Source: Escallonia rubra (lineage: Eukaryota; Streptophyta; Magnoliopsida; Escalloniales; Escalloniaceae). From it: DNA of 64,000 nt. Made by a program: the position numbers and the translations under genes. Shown piece by piece: positions 1 through 11,240 of this stretch (its first letter is position 1; every line of letters begins with the position of its first letter). The notes beneath the pieces are model-generated. The model was not told the DNA's origin, did no database searches, and saw only the letters and a program-made list of their open reading frames with translations. The stretch lies in NCBI GenBank assembly GCA_033065855.1, contig JAVXUO010002325.1, forward strand, positions 62,001 to 126,000. The letters run 5' to 3'.

Positions 1-10
1 CATGTAAACC

Positions 11-140
11 TTCTACATGGATTCGTACGGGCGCGTTGAGACGAAGCAGGGCATTGTCATAGAAGTATGAAGGTGCCCGTACGAATCCATGTAGAAGTTC
101 AAAGATTGTTTCACGTTGAGACGAAGCAGGGCATTGTCAT
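11..140. repeat. Nested inverted and direct repeat at left edge
   Basis: Two perfect 22-bp inverted arms lie at 11-32 and 75-96 (one arm begins TTCTACATGGATTCG). A perfect 27-bp direct repeat, beginning CGTTGAGACGAAGCAGG, occurs at 34-60 and 114-140, 80 bp apart. The arms flank the first direct copy. The arrangement resembles a template-switch or a small local inversion-duplication rather than a transposon. Being close to the window edge, it could extend leftwards. Confidence 0.85.
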
Positions 141-1569
141 TTGGGATTGGGGTTTCTATCGCTGGTGGTGGTAAGAAAAGGAAACCGATAAAAGAGTGAC
201 TGGTCGACACTCAGCCGTCGGCATGTTGCATTAGGTTTTGGAAGCTGGCGAGGGGCTCCAGGGCGGTGAGTGGTGAATGACCAGCCAGCGGAGGCTTCGC
301 CGTAAGGCGTTACTTGTTTGAACAAAGCATCGTCTGCGACGCAGACGAGTTGTGAGAGTCGGTAAGCATGGAAGCCCAGCATCGAGGGTCGCGAGGAGCG
401 TGGTTCCATGATTCGACTTACCTGCGGGAAACTGCAAGAACGGTCCTCGATGGAGGCTCTGCAGAATAGGTTGACTAAGGATTAGGATTGCTGTAGCTTG
501 CAAGTCTCGCTAACCGTGATTAGCGATTGAAAAAGTGTAGGTATAAATTCAATTACAGCGGTAGAATGAGTGATTGAGAAGCATCGCTAAAATTGTTGTA
601 GCATCATTGTTCTACAGTACAGGATCCTAATCCATTGACGAGGGCTAAACTTGATCATCTCATGATCTTTCATCTTCCATCATTCACCACGCTATGTTCA
701 TGTTTAGTAAAGAGGATTAATCCTATTCCATTATCCTTGGCCGCAAACTACGGCTTGTTTTGAACATAAAATATCCCTCGTGAATGCTCAACCACTAAAA
801 AGTCTAATGATTTTAACGAAGGCGACAAAAAACATCTTTAGCGAGAAATAAGCAACCCGTGGCCCCACTAAAATTGAGTCTAAGTTTGGGTTTTACTTTG
901 ATGGCAGGCTCTCTTTGGCGAGCCCCAAGCGACCGCATCTAAGATCCAAAGTATTTCATCCGTCCCACATAAATCGATTGCTTTTTTTTAACACGCAGAT
1001 TAAGGGTTTGTGTCATTTATTGTGTGTTTCTTATTTTAACTCTTTAGAGAGAGGAGGGAAAAAAGTGGAAAAGAAGAGAGAAAATGAGTTAGCGGAGTTT
1101 TAAATGTGGAGATAGAAATATAATAACAAAGTGTAAGAAAGTGGAGAGAGAAAATGAGTTGGTGGAGAGTTAAATATATAGAGAGAAAGTAAAATATAAA
1201 AATACTTTTTTTTAATTTGAAAAGTAAGCAATTTTGATGGGACGTCTAAAAGAAAATATGATCAATTTTTTACAGAGAGAGTACCGCAGAGCTAAGCTAC
1301 AAGCACATTCAAATAGGTATGGTATAGACTAGTTATAATTGATGCCAATCTTGATATCTGTGTTTAAAAAAGGATGCAAGTCCTCTTGCTACGCGCATGA
1401 AAACAAAATCTGAATTTGTACATGTTAGAAACGAGTAAAAGCCCCCAAAACATATGCACATTATTGACCACAAATCTAAATTTGTACCAAATTTCCCTTT
1501 AGCAACTTTACAAGCTTGGGCAAAGAATGACAGATACATACTCTGGAACATTTGTGCTACTGCCCTGTT
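141..1569. other. Spacer without a supported gene
   Basis: Short minus-strand open frames occur at 137-503, and a consensus-like donor (GCAG|GTAAGTCG on the minus strand, near 415-425) could mark the first exon of a gene running left out of the window, but I recognise no protein and do not call it. The stretch at 1040-1230 is purine-rich (GAGAGA/AAAATGAG motifs). The last 250 bp probably include the 3' UTR of the TLC gene. Confidence 0.4.
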
Positions 1570-2319
1570 CTAAGTCGATTTCTTTTGCACCTCATCGCTT
1601 CTTTCTCCAAAGTAGTCTATCCAGCGATTTGAAACCCAGAATATGCTGACCAGGATTGCGCTTACAATCACAATTATCCAAGAAACCCAAGCCCACCTAG
1701 GAATCACACCATCAGCAGCACCACTTGCATAAAACACCACCATTTTGTACACTAGTATCGGTCCAAAAATCCCTCGAACCACAGAGTAAAATGCATAAAA
1801 GATAGGAGACAAGAACCCATAAAATTTGGCAGCGGCAGGCACGTCGGCCTTCCGATATCTGGCAAGGCTCCAAGTGTTCTGACACGGAGAGGTAACTTCA
1901 GCAAGAAAAACAAGGCCGAGAATGGCAACAGCACCATGGTGAACTAGGTACCGGCACGTCAGGAACACGTACAGGGTAGCCAAGTGGTGGGCAATGAAGA
2001 GGGCTTCGCCTGGGATGAAAGTTACGTAGTGTAAGAGGTCTACAACGAAATAGGCGGTGCTGTATTCTAAGACCATGCTTTGGAGTTTGGTGTTCGGAGA
2101 AGCAAACCCAAGTTGGGTTTGTGAGTTCAGAATTGAATAACTGGATAAGAGAACGGCAGGTGTGCCATGAGCTAGGGAGATTAGACAACTTGAAGCTTCA
2201 AGCCTCAGCTTCCCTTTCCAATTTCGGAAGATTATAAAGTAACCAGAGATATATATGGTGATGAAGATGAAAGTGAAGACAGGAAGAGTTGGACACTTAT
2301 CAAGGGCCACAATCGCCAT
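1570..2319 (-). CDS. TLC-domain multi-pass membrane protein
   Basis: Single-exon frame of 249 codons. The protein is hydrophobic throughout, with about six or seven predicted membrane spans, beginning at residues 12-32 (FTFIFITIYISGYFIIF) and ending at about 210-232. The TLC (TRAM/LAG1/CLN8) signature is visible in the middle: a helix with YFVVDLLHYV followed by an FIAHHLATL histidine pair, then a segment around EVTSPCQNTW. This fits the small plant TLC-domain proteins of the At5g14285 type, thought to act in membrane lipid homeostasis; the biochemical role is not established. It lacks the Lag1 motif of ceramide synthases, so it is not called LOH. The start at 2319 is the first ATG, gives the family-length N-terminus and precedes the first span. 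The C-terminus is short, basic and ends in KKST, a weak ER-retention-like tail. Confidence 0.85.
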   Translation of the reverse strand: MAIVALDKCPTLPVFTFIFITIYISGYFIIFRNWKGKLRLEASSCLISLAHGTPAVLLSSYSILNSQTQLGFASPNTKLQSMVLEYSTAYFVVDLLHYVTFIPGEALFIAHHLATLYVFLTCRYLVHHGAVAILGLVFLAEVTSPCQNTWSLARYRKADVPAAAKFYGFLSPIFYAFYSVVRGIFGPILVYKMVVFYASGAADGVIPRWAWVSWIIVIVSAILVSIFWVSNRWIDYFGERSDEVQKKST

Positions 2320-3462
2320 GGCAGAGTGAGTACGATGATGCAGAGCGCAGAGTTGGATATGATCTCACTTTCCCATCTCAAACGTGCACGTTATCGGTTA
2401 TACCATGTGCCTATGGAATATTCCAATGTAACACTACTATTGCTTTTCTGTTCGATGAGGTCTCCTGTTTACAGAGAGCAATCGGTTGGTTCAGACTGTC
2501 GGTGCAAAAAATTTGTGGGAGTAAACGCCTAAACGGTAAGCAAGCGGGGAAATACATGTAAAAACTATAATTAGAGTCTTATTTACGATCCTTGTAACGT
2601 ACTTTTAGGTGGTGACGACGTGATGATTAAGAGCTCCTCACCTTTATTCTTAAGGGATACACTTTCCTCTCGTTCTACGAGCAAATATTCATAACAAGAC
2701 AGATATTTTATTGGTTACTAAATCAAAATGTGGTCTCCTTTTAGAACTATGACTTTTCACACAACTTAAAAAAAAAACTAATTTTCTTTTCTACTCTATA
2801 ACATACAAACAAGGATAAAAAAGGAATGATCCCATCGCGCCCTTTTCTTTTTCTCTTCTCTCCCCTTCCCTTCGTCTACAAAACTCGCAAACCAGGGCTG
2901 AACGTTGAACTACAATTGACTTCCTTGAGACACGTGTCGGCCTATGGTTTAGCTAAAAAGTACAAGAATTATTTACTCAACGAAGTACTAAAATTCTTTA
3001 ATGAAAGAGAAGAAGTTACAAGTCGAGAAGATGGCCTAGATTCATAAGGGTCAAGTTTGGTTTCCGAAGCATGAATGTTAACTTGGATACCACATAAAAT
3101 GATCCGGGGTACAGTGGATGGTTTGGATCATTCCACTGTCTATATACCAGATCAATAGTGACATACCGCATCATCACCAGGACAGAGAAAATGAACCCAA
3201 CAAACTCCACTCATGTGTAGCCAAGAATCAGGAGCAAGAAGTGAACAATATAACACATATTTACAGATTACATCATAAACCTATCGCTAGCCAAAAGAAA
3301 ATACCCTCGAGTGAACCCAAGATTCAGTACGAAATTGAAGAGAGATGGCAAAGGAAAAGAAGAAAAACATGAAGTTTGTAATAACAGAACTTTATCTTGT
3401 TCAACATACTATGCACAATTAAACAGGATTTTTAAAAGGAGAAAAGCTGCTGAAACATTCAC
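2320..3462. other. Spacer between TLC gene and DCAF8-like gene
   Basis: It should hold the promoter and 5' UTR of the TLC gene (next to 2320) and the 3' UTR and polyadenylation region of the DCAF8-like gene (next to 3462). No conserved open frame is recognised. AT-rich stretches and short poly-A runs occur at about 2767-2820 and 3300-3370. Confidence 0.5.
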
Positions 3463-6400
3463 TCAGTTAAAATGGTCTTCAGCACTAGGTCTATCTCCAC
3501 CATCCTCGGACGAGCCATCGCTGTTAGCACCATATGTTAGAAGAAACTCTAGCAGTTCCCGTCCTGCAGACAAACTCTCTCCACCGTGCTCCGGAATTGT
3601 CCTCGGCCTTTGGAGTGAAACCAACTGCCACATCAGGTCCTCGGGTGAAGCCATGTGGTACATCCAGGCCCTTGCCTTGGGTTTCAGCTGGAAACAGAAA
3701 GTGCAAAACATCAGCATAAGCATCAAGATTAGCATTCATTTGAACCGCCGACAGTTACCATTCCAATTATTGCTGCCACTGCCACAATATAGATCATAGG
3801 TCAGAGTAGCGGATGCCGCTGCTGAAATCATCTTACTTGTCCTCACCATCTTTGTTAGAGGTACCATCATAACGATTACTACAGGGATTGTAATCATCAC
3901 AACCTTGCTCATTATCAATCCCATCAGAGGAATAAATTTTCTCCTCGTCACCACCATCACCACCACTGGCATCATCATCCTCATCCATACAGTCATCGTC
4001 ATCGTCATCGTCCTCCTCATCCTCATCCTCATCCTCATCCTCATCACCATCATCAATAATATCATCGTCAGTGTAATCACCATCAGCAATAACAACATAG
4101 TCTTCGTCATCGTCATCGTCATCGTCGAGAAAGAAACAATTTTGATCAGGATTCGGAACCTTATAAAAACACAACCGCAGAGACATTAGATCTTCTCTAC
4201 CGTCCATATAGTTCATAGCCAGATATAAGCAACACCTTCATCATGGGTGCTTAGTACTGTCGATGCTGAGGAGGAGGTGACCAAGCTTGATAACCACAAA
4301 GTTCAAAGAACTACAGCCTAAAGTTATAGGTAGATCCTATTATGTGCTCACGTAGCAATGCAATTGAGTAAAAAGTAAGTCATGCTAGATAAGACAGTCA
4401 GGTTAACAAATAACATAAAAAGAAAGCAAATTATTCGAGCTTGTTGCGACGTAATTTTATAATCCGAACATGACATAACAGCTAAAATCAAAGCCCAAGT
4501 TTTTGAACATATGAATATATACATACACATAAATGGAGCTGATGCCTTGCCACAGCTGGGGACTTAGCTTAAGTTGTCATCGCAATTTAGCCATCCATCT
4601 ATCGCTGATGGACAAACCATATCATTTTTTTTAAAAGACTTTACCGTCGTCGGCCCCATGATGTGGTGTACGTGCGCTCCCTTATGGGGCGGACAACCGC
4701 CGGCAACTTAAGCTAAGTTGCCAGCGCGACCTGGCCGTCCACGTTGTCGAGGTGGGCGGCCCAAATCCACTGTTTTTTATAAGTGACTTCGTTGTCCGCC
4801 ACATAAGGGAGCAGACGTACGCCACATAAGGGGGCAGACGACGGTAAAGATTTTATTAAAAAAGTGATCTGGTTTGTCCATCTCCAAAAGATAAGACGGC
4901 TAAATCGCGATGGCAACTTAAGCTAAGTTGCCATCGCGATCTAACCATCCACATTGTCAAGGTGGGCAGCCCAGATCAATTCTTTTCTTAAGTTTTCCGT
5001 TGTCTGCTACATAATGTAGCGGACGTCCGCAAGGACCGTCCCCTACATAATGTAGCAGACGACGACTTCACTTAAAAAGAAACAGCGGATCTTGGCCGTC
5101 CACGTTGCTGGCAACTTAGCATAAGTTGTCAGTGCTGTAATTTTATTAGCTCCTCCACACCCCTCCCTCCCCCCCCCCCCCCCCCAACCCCCCAAAAAAA
5201 ACAACCACAACAACAACACACACACACAAGCATCTATACGGAAATGAGGGAATGTCTACCATACCCAGGTTTAATATTAAAAATAAGAAAACAACCATAA
5301 ACGAGCACTGTACATTCTTCTTCCCGCAAAAAAAGGATGGATCCTTTAGGATACAGGTGAAAAGCTAAATTCAAAGCTTGTGCAGGAAAAAGAACATCTT
5401 ACAAGTTTTTGGTATATTTTCAGAACACACAGAGACCAATTGGAATGGATCAGGGCATCCTTCAAGCTATCGACAAGGAATCATCGTGAAGAATAGAACA
5501 AGAATTGAAATCAGTGCAAATTATGATCCTTATAGTTCTGTCCAACAGCAGTCAACCTATACTGCCTATTTCTTTTCATTTTTTGTTTTTTTTTTTTGCT
5601 GTTGTTTGGAGAGGTAGGAGGGAGGGGTGTGTGAATATTACCCATTTCACTGTATTTAGACCATATTTCACGTTTTTAGGTCCCATCAATATGATAGTTC
5701 TTTCCAATATCATATTCACTTTCTTGAATGTGCTTGCAACTGTAATGGGATAGTTGAGCTCACCTTTTCAATGTCTACAGGCATAACAGCTCTCTCTATG
5801 GCTTTTGGAGTCCAAATCTTAATGTCATGCTCGAGCCCACTGCTAGCAAGTAAAGTCGTATGAGGATGACATTCTATACAGTTGACCACCTGCTCATCTG
5901 CTTCCATGACACGAACAAGTTCCCCACCCTTCTTCTTCCAAATGAAAATTCGGCCACAATCTGACCCACTCACAACATACTCACATTTAGGGCCAAAGAA
6001 GTTCACACCCTTCACTGTCTTACAGTTCTTGTGCCCCTTATAGACTTGAGGACCAACTTTAGCATCCGCATCTGCTGCGGAGTCGTCCGAATTTTGATCA
6101 GCCTTCATTTCACTATCAATAGACGTTAGAGAAGCTGAAGTTGGATTGGAACCCAATCCCATATCCCTTGTGAAAAGATAGATGGACTCATCGTTGTAAG
6201 ATACGAGAAGCTCACTGTAATTCGAGAATGCCAATCCTGTTATTCCAACGTATTCGTCACCAATTAAATGTGGAGGGCAAAAATAGTCTGTTGGCTGATC
6301 AAGATCAGCGGAACCATCCCACTGATGTTTGCGGATATCATAGAGCCTGGCATATGCATCTGACCCAGCAACGACAAACATATTAGGGTTCCTTGGATCT

Positions 6401-9400
6401 ATTGCAATTGTATAAAGATTAATTGGTATCCGACTCGTATCATCGACAGAGTAGCAAGTGAAAAGTTCTCGAGCAGCTCCAGTTCTCAGATCAAACTGCG
6501 AAAATATAAAATTGTCAGACAGTGATCCAACCTCTTTCTATATGTTTTATTTATTTACTACTATTTTTTTGGGTTGGGTTTTGTGTGGTGGTGGTTTTTT
6601 TTGTTTGGGGGGGGGGGGGGGGCGTGTACAAAAAAAATTGTGTTTTAACAAGATGATCGCGACTCACATGCTGAACCACGCCATCTTCACCACAAGTATA
6701 GAATATATAAGGGCTTCCAGGTTCAATGGCCAACTTATGAACTCGTCCTTGGTGCTTCCCTAGCAATTTTGTCTCCACCTGCCCACGTTCTGGAATTTGA
6801 GCACGTCTCACCTAAAAGTCAAGATCAACGACTTTAAAATACTTAACTTCACATATTTAGAGCTATAAACCAAAATTCTCGAAGGTCAAGACAACAATTG
6901 TCAGAAAAGGAAAACACTTGTTGGAGATATGTGACAAACATGCATAAATTCTGAAACAATCGCTTTTACAAATACTATTTTCTCTTTCCCAGCAAGACTT
7001 TACATATAAAATCAAAATATCAAGTGACGAGGCTGATATTTCTCTTCTTACTATAAATTTTCAGCAGTGAGATCCATAAATTGTAAAAGAGTCAGAATTC
7101 CCTTGTGATGCAACACGCACTAGGAGATTTTTTGGGAAATTGGAATAATGCGTGGGTTCTATATATCCAGGTTTACAAGTTAGTAACTTTTAAACAAAAA
7201 TTAAGTTATTGGGATTTAGGTAAGTTTAGCTGGTCATTTTATTAGGATTACTTTAGTCTTTTCATATTTCTTGGTCGGCAAGTAGCTATAAAGTTTACTT
7301 ATTGTGTCGATGTAATCCCCATATTTTGTAAGACTTGAATACTATTGTCGAGCTGTGAGTCAATTGGCCGAATACACTGCAGCAGGGGAAGCAAGTCCCT
7401 TTCTCAACCCCCTTTCTTTCCCAATCTCCCATTCTCTCATCTGCACACCTTGTTCCACAGCAGTTTGACCATGCTTTTGTTTGAGAACATTTCTCCCCTT
7501 CATCACACTCTGCTTGTTGGAATCTGTCCTTACTAGATGTCGGAATTTATCACTGTTTCTTGTCACAGATTCCTAGCAATCCACCTTTTTTTGCTGTCTG
7601 TCACCGTTACTGCTTTTTATCAGATTTGTACCAAAAAAAATTCGCAGCAGAGTTGAAAGACCTATCCACTTCTGAAATTCTCAAGCCGTCAATTTCTTTG
7701 CCGCCATCCATAGTAGCTGCCACCATAGCAGCCGCAGTCACACCCACGACTGTTGTCATCTTGCTCGTCCATCCTCTTAGGCAGAGCCTCGCCGTTGCCT
7801 GTTCCAGTCACCAGTTGTCATCCTCTTGCACCGCGGGTACAGTTGAAGGGTTGCCAGAACCCTAAAAGGTCGAACCAGATTGTGTCTCAAGAAATAGTAT
7901 TGTTCAGGATCTATTTTATCTCAATCAGACCCAAAAGTGCAACTGGACTGCCTCCAACTTCTATTCTTTTGGCCCAGGTACCCTGTAATTTTATAGGCCC
8001 AACTTGCTTCTCGAATTTGATCAGCCCCACTCCTCACCTCCTTTTTTTTTTTTTAATTGTGTTGAGCCCACTTCTTTCTTTTTGGCTTCAAAACCAGACC
8101 ATTTTTTTATTGTGGAGTTTAGGTCGGGGGGGCGGAGTGCAAGGGAGAGAGATTCAGTGAGTATTCTGCAGCATCCTAGGACTACCAACTAATTAAAAAT
8201 CATATCAAGCCACAATCAGTTCGAAAAAAATACTTCCTAGTCCGATCAGATATATCAGGGTCAACTACAAATGATGTGGAGTAGCTTCAGCTCAACGCTA
8301 ATCTAAAGCAGCACTGCAAAGCAAATAAATTACCTGCCCATCAGCAGCACAGGTGACAATGGTTCGATCCTCCGTGTAAGGCATGATCTTTGCTTGGAAA
8401 ACATTGTTGGAATGGCCTGAATGAAATGAGAGTTTAACACGCCCCATCTGCCAATCCCACAGTGTAACCCTCCTGTCATCAGAGCCTGACACAAGGATTT
8501 CACCATCTGCATTAAAACTTACAGCATTGACACAGCCTCTATGCTTTTCCAGCTTCCTAAGGAGTTCAAGACGGAGCACTAGATCCTGAAGCAAAAAACT
8601 ATCAATTAAAGCTAGGAAATAAAATTAAAAAGGTCGCTAGATGGCACTCAATCAATATTACCAGGGATTCTAGGGCTCACCTTCAACTTATTTCTTAAAG
8701 AAAGGACCACACATCCTTTAATCAACTAAAAGAAAAGTTAGCAAATGATAATTCGACCATGTACAAACAGTCTACAAATACCGTTAGAAACAAAACAATT
8801 CTTACTACAGTCAACATTCCCCAAGATCAGAAAGCAACTAGCAACTGCTAAGTCCACCATATACCAGTGCAAATGCAGCCAATTTCAAGATTAGACCATC
8901 TCTAACAAAGAACCAATATATTCTTAGCAGGAGTGAGCGTGATTACACTTCTTGGGGCAAAGACCCCGAAAGTGAAGAAGGATGAAAGTGTCAGAGCGCA
9001 ATTCCAAGTCAAATCCAGATTAACAAGCAAGGCACGTATGAACGAGTTGATGGAGTTAAACGTCAACGATCGTCATGAGTTTTACTATCTTGCATTTTTA
9101 CCTAATTGTTGATAGCAGAACGAACTCACAGGTTTCTTTTCATATTTCAGTGTAACTTGGTGAGAGAACAAATAATGGGTAGTATCAATCCGTGGAACCA
9201 AAAAGAAGCAAAACAATGATCTTGCCAAATTGAACTACATAACGGCCTAAACCAAGCATATGATACATCATTCAAGCAGGTAGGCGTATGAAAACAAACC
9301 TAATGCAATTGACAAGATAAACCTACAAATACGTACAAAAGGTGCATACAGTCGACTAACAACGGAAAAACAAGGACACCGGGATTATGTTATCCACGAA

Positions 9401-9540
9401 ACTAATAAAGGATCGCGGGATTTTCTGACCTCGGATGCGCCGAGCCGGTGAGAGAAGTTCCTGGTAGAGAGCTCTCCTACTTCCCTCTTCCAAACATCGA
9501 CAATCGCAGTGTCGAGGCTGGTCCTTGACCTCTTTCTCAT
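3463..9540 (-). CDS. DCAF8-like WD40 protein, likely CUL4-DDB1 substrate receptor
   Basis: Five exons join in frame to 487 codons: 9430-9540, 8334-8585, 6668-6811, 5764-6495 and 3463-3687, all phase 0 with GT-AG borders. The N-terminus MRKRSRTSLDTAIVDVW and the block GELSTRNFSHRLGASE match the plant DCAF8 family (At4g35140 type). WD40 blades follow: HRGCVNAVSFNADG with SGSDDRRVTLWDW (about residues 50-80), the FHSGHSNNVFQAK blade, HKLAIEPGSPYIFYTCGEDG, the FDLRTG and ARLYDIR strands, and a late pair VVSGSDCGRIFIW and LASSGLEHDIKIW. DxR-type WDxR motifs (ARLYDIR, FDLR) are those known to contact DDB1. The C-terminal exon encodes SPEDLMWQLVSLQR and RELLEFLLTYG, typical of this family's tail. 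Family members act as substrate receptors of nuclear CUL4 ubiquitin ligases; the substrate here is unknown. Introns 2 and 4 are large and contain repeats. Confidence 0.9.
3965..4125. repeat. Intronic ATC/TCC-type microsatellite, acidic on minus strand
   Basis: The plus strand reads as imperfect repeats of TCATCC, TCATCG and ATC. On the minus strand it lies in an open frame of 127 codons (3833-4216) coding mostly Asp and Glu. It lies within the last intron of the DCAF8-like gene: the flanking exons join in phase 0 at exactly the point where the family sequence is continuous (IEK to LKPKARAW), so I treat it as repeat, not exon. Confidence 0.75.
4558..5130. mobile_element. Array of three foldback (MITE-like) units sharing palindromic junctions
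   Basis: Near-identical palindromes, core GCAACTTAAGCTAAGTTGC, occur at about 4702-4722 and 4912-4932, with degenerate versions at about 4558-4579 and 5110-5130. They bound three units of roughly 144, 210 and 198 bp. Within the units recur ACGTTGTCGAGGTGGGC-like blocks, GGCCGTCCACGTTG, and the palindromic core CTACATAATGTAG flanked by GTCCGC/GCGGAC. A related single element is present at about 50774-51140. No coding capacity. It lies in the last intron of the DCAF8-like gene. I do not recognise the superfamily. Confidence 0.7.
5169..5185. repeat. Poly-C tract (17) followed by A-rich and CA-rich sequence
   Basis: A 17-C run in the DCAF8-like last intron, followed by poly-A and ACAACAACACACACACA. 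Comparable pure G or C runs occur at 6607-6622, 11551-11566, 17104-17119, 43852-43870 and 50968-50981. Confidence 0.9.
7130..8180. mobile_element. Possible LTR-derived insertion in DCAF8-like intron 2
   Basis: This part of the 1.5-kb intron differs in texture from its flanks. It has a TATAAAG box-like motif near 7290, pyrimidine-rich stretches, short open frames on the plus strand (for example 7753-8160) and a poly-T run near 8041. The TATTAGGATTACTTTAGTC phrase at about 7240 resembles plant LTR sequence. I could not find terminal repeats, a primer-binding site or target duplications, so boundaries are approximate and the class is unproven. Confidence 0.3.
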
Positions 9541-11240
9541 CCTGGTATTACACTCCGAAGAAAAAAGGGGGTTTAGGTTTTGATTTAGCTAGACGGCCAC
9601 AAGACACACGAGTGTGTGTATGCGGGCATATATACAGTGTTGTTGGCGGAAGGGAGACGGGGCTTTGAGGCTGCCGCCTGAGCTGCGTGCCACAGAGATC
9701 GGACGGTAGAAGGCTAGAGAACGAGGGGGCCGGGCCTTGGAGTGTTTTACTTAACCTTTGCAATTAACGTTAAAGTTGCATCCGGAAAGTGCTACATCGG
9801 TGCGATCGTTCAAGAATGGTTCCAATTGGACACCTACATTACCCGATGGCCAGATACATTTGATTACCACATGACGCTGTTAAACAATATTATTATTATA
9901 GAAGTAATCGCAGTGTTTTTATCTCCTTGTTATTGTTGCTATGGTTACCTTCAAATATCATCATAAACTTTTCTTTATTTGTGTGAAGAACTTGTCTTCA
10001 CACACTCTACTTTTGATAGTATTATACTCACGCTCTTTTGTCAAAACAATATTAAAATTTAAATGTACACTTGAACATTGTGATTTAATTCTGCATCAAC
10101 TCAGCCTAACTGGTCATCATCAACACTCGATACTCTCGAAAAGTTGCACCAACAAATTGACATGTCATGTTTCTGGAACCGGGTGAAGTTTTCTTAACAC
10201 TGATTTGATGACGATGGTGATGGTGATGAATTTGATGATGGTATCAGTGAGGGCATTCAAATGGTGTTTGGACTAGGGCATGAGTGTGATACGAGTAACA
10301 TGGAATTGTATTTGGGTTTGGTTATGGTTTTGTAGAGGCACGTGCAAATTCTAGCCCCGCACCCCCCAGTGTTGGGTTTGGTTATGGTGGTTGGTGGTGA
10401 AAGATGGCGATGATATCTGTGGTGAGGGTAGGTCGTGATTTTGGTGGGTTCACTAGTTGTGGCTGGTGGTTGCCAGATAGTCGACAACAACGTAATTGAC
10501 ACTAACTAGAATTTTGGTGCAAATAATATGGAGAAGGCGATTGTGAGATTGAGGGGAGGAAAAATGGTGATCAGCAAAGACAACAACAAAATTTGCCTGA
10601 AAGATCAACCGATTAGGCCTAACATGGGTAGGGGTGACAATTTTGATTCACACTCAATGGGTATCCGACATGCCAAGATATTGTAAGAGGTCTTTTTCTT
10701 CTTCTTCCTTTTTTTTTTACTTTGACCAGGTTATGGAATCAATATGGTAGTTAAATTATAAACCTGCATCGGATGGGGGTCATTTTTGGTATTTACTACC
10801 TGCTCCGTTACCCACCCTACAAATCACATGTATGTAGCTACAATTCTAACCCTAAATCTGATCCAAACATACAGTCTGAGCTGACCATCTTTGGGCATAA
10901 AATAGCGGACTAAAAATCTTAGCTCCTTAAATATGGCTTTGAATAAAATGAGCAGGGTGGAGGTTGGAACTTTCATCTCCAAATTCTCAATAAAACATTT
11001 CTTCCAGCCCAGCAGTTAGTAAACGGAGCAGGTCATCGTTATAATGAACTTCAGTAAAAGATTTATTTTTCGTCACGAAAAATAAGAATTCTTTTTTTTT
11101 TTGGTTATAAAAAAAATAAGAAATTAATACTCTCTGTTGGAGGCAATTTGAATGTCGCTATCTTGGCGACTGCAGTTTTCTTTTCTACCGCGATAAGTTA
11201 CTTACCAAACGGCTAAAGGAAGTTTCCCTTCGCACCTCAA
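9541..11240. other. Divergent intergenic region between DCAF8-like and PPR-SMR genes
   Basis: It should contain both promoters. On the minus strand a TATATA motif sits at about 9628-9634, some 90 bp upstream of the DCAF8-like start, at a plausible TATA-box distance. The stretch 10190-10480 is GGT/GAT-rich (repeats of GGGTTTGGTTATGGT at about 10313 and 10374). A small transposon-like piece lies at 10629-10822. Poly-T at about 11090-11102. Confidence 0.45.
10629..10822. mobile_element. Small non-autonomous transposon-like element
   Basis: The left end reads GGGTAGGGGTGACAA and the right end, reversed, GTAGGGTGGGTAACGG, a pair resembling the TAGGGGTG...CACCCTA termini common in short plant DNA-transposon derivatives. 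The inner sequence has GGGTATCCGACATG on the left and a CATCGGATGGGGGT block on the right, also typical of such elements. About 190 bp, no coding capacity. Termini are imperfect and a target duplication was not established. Confidence 0.4.

Noticed and set aside
3833..4216. Acidic frame as an extra exon of the DCAF8-like gene
   Set aside because: The family sequence is continuous from IEK to LKPKARAW without it, and no donor in the tract keeps the phase of the last exon.
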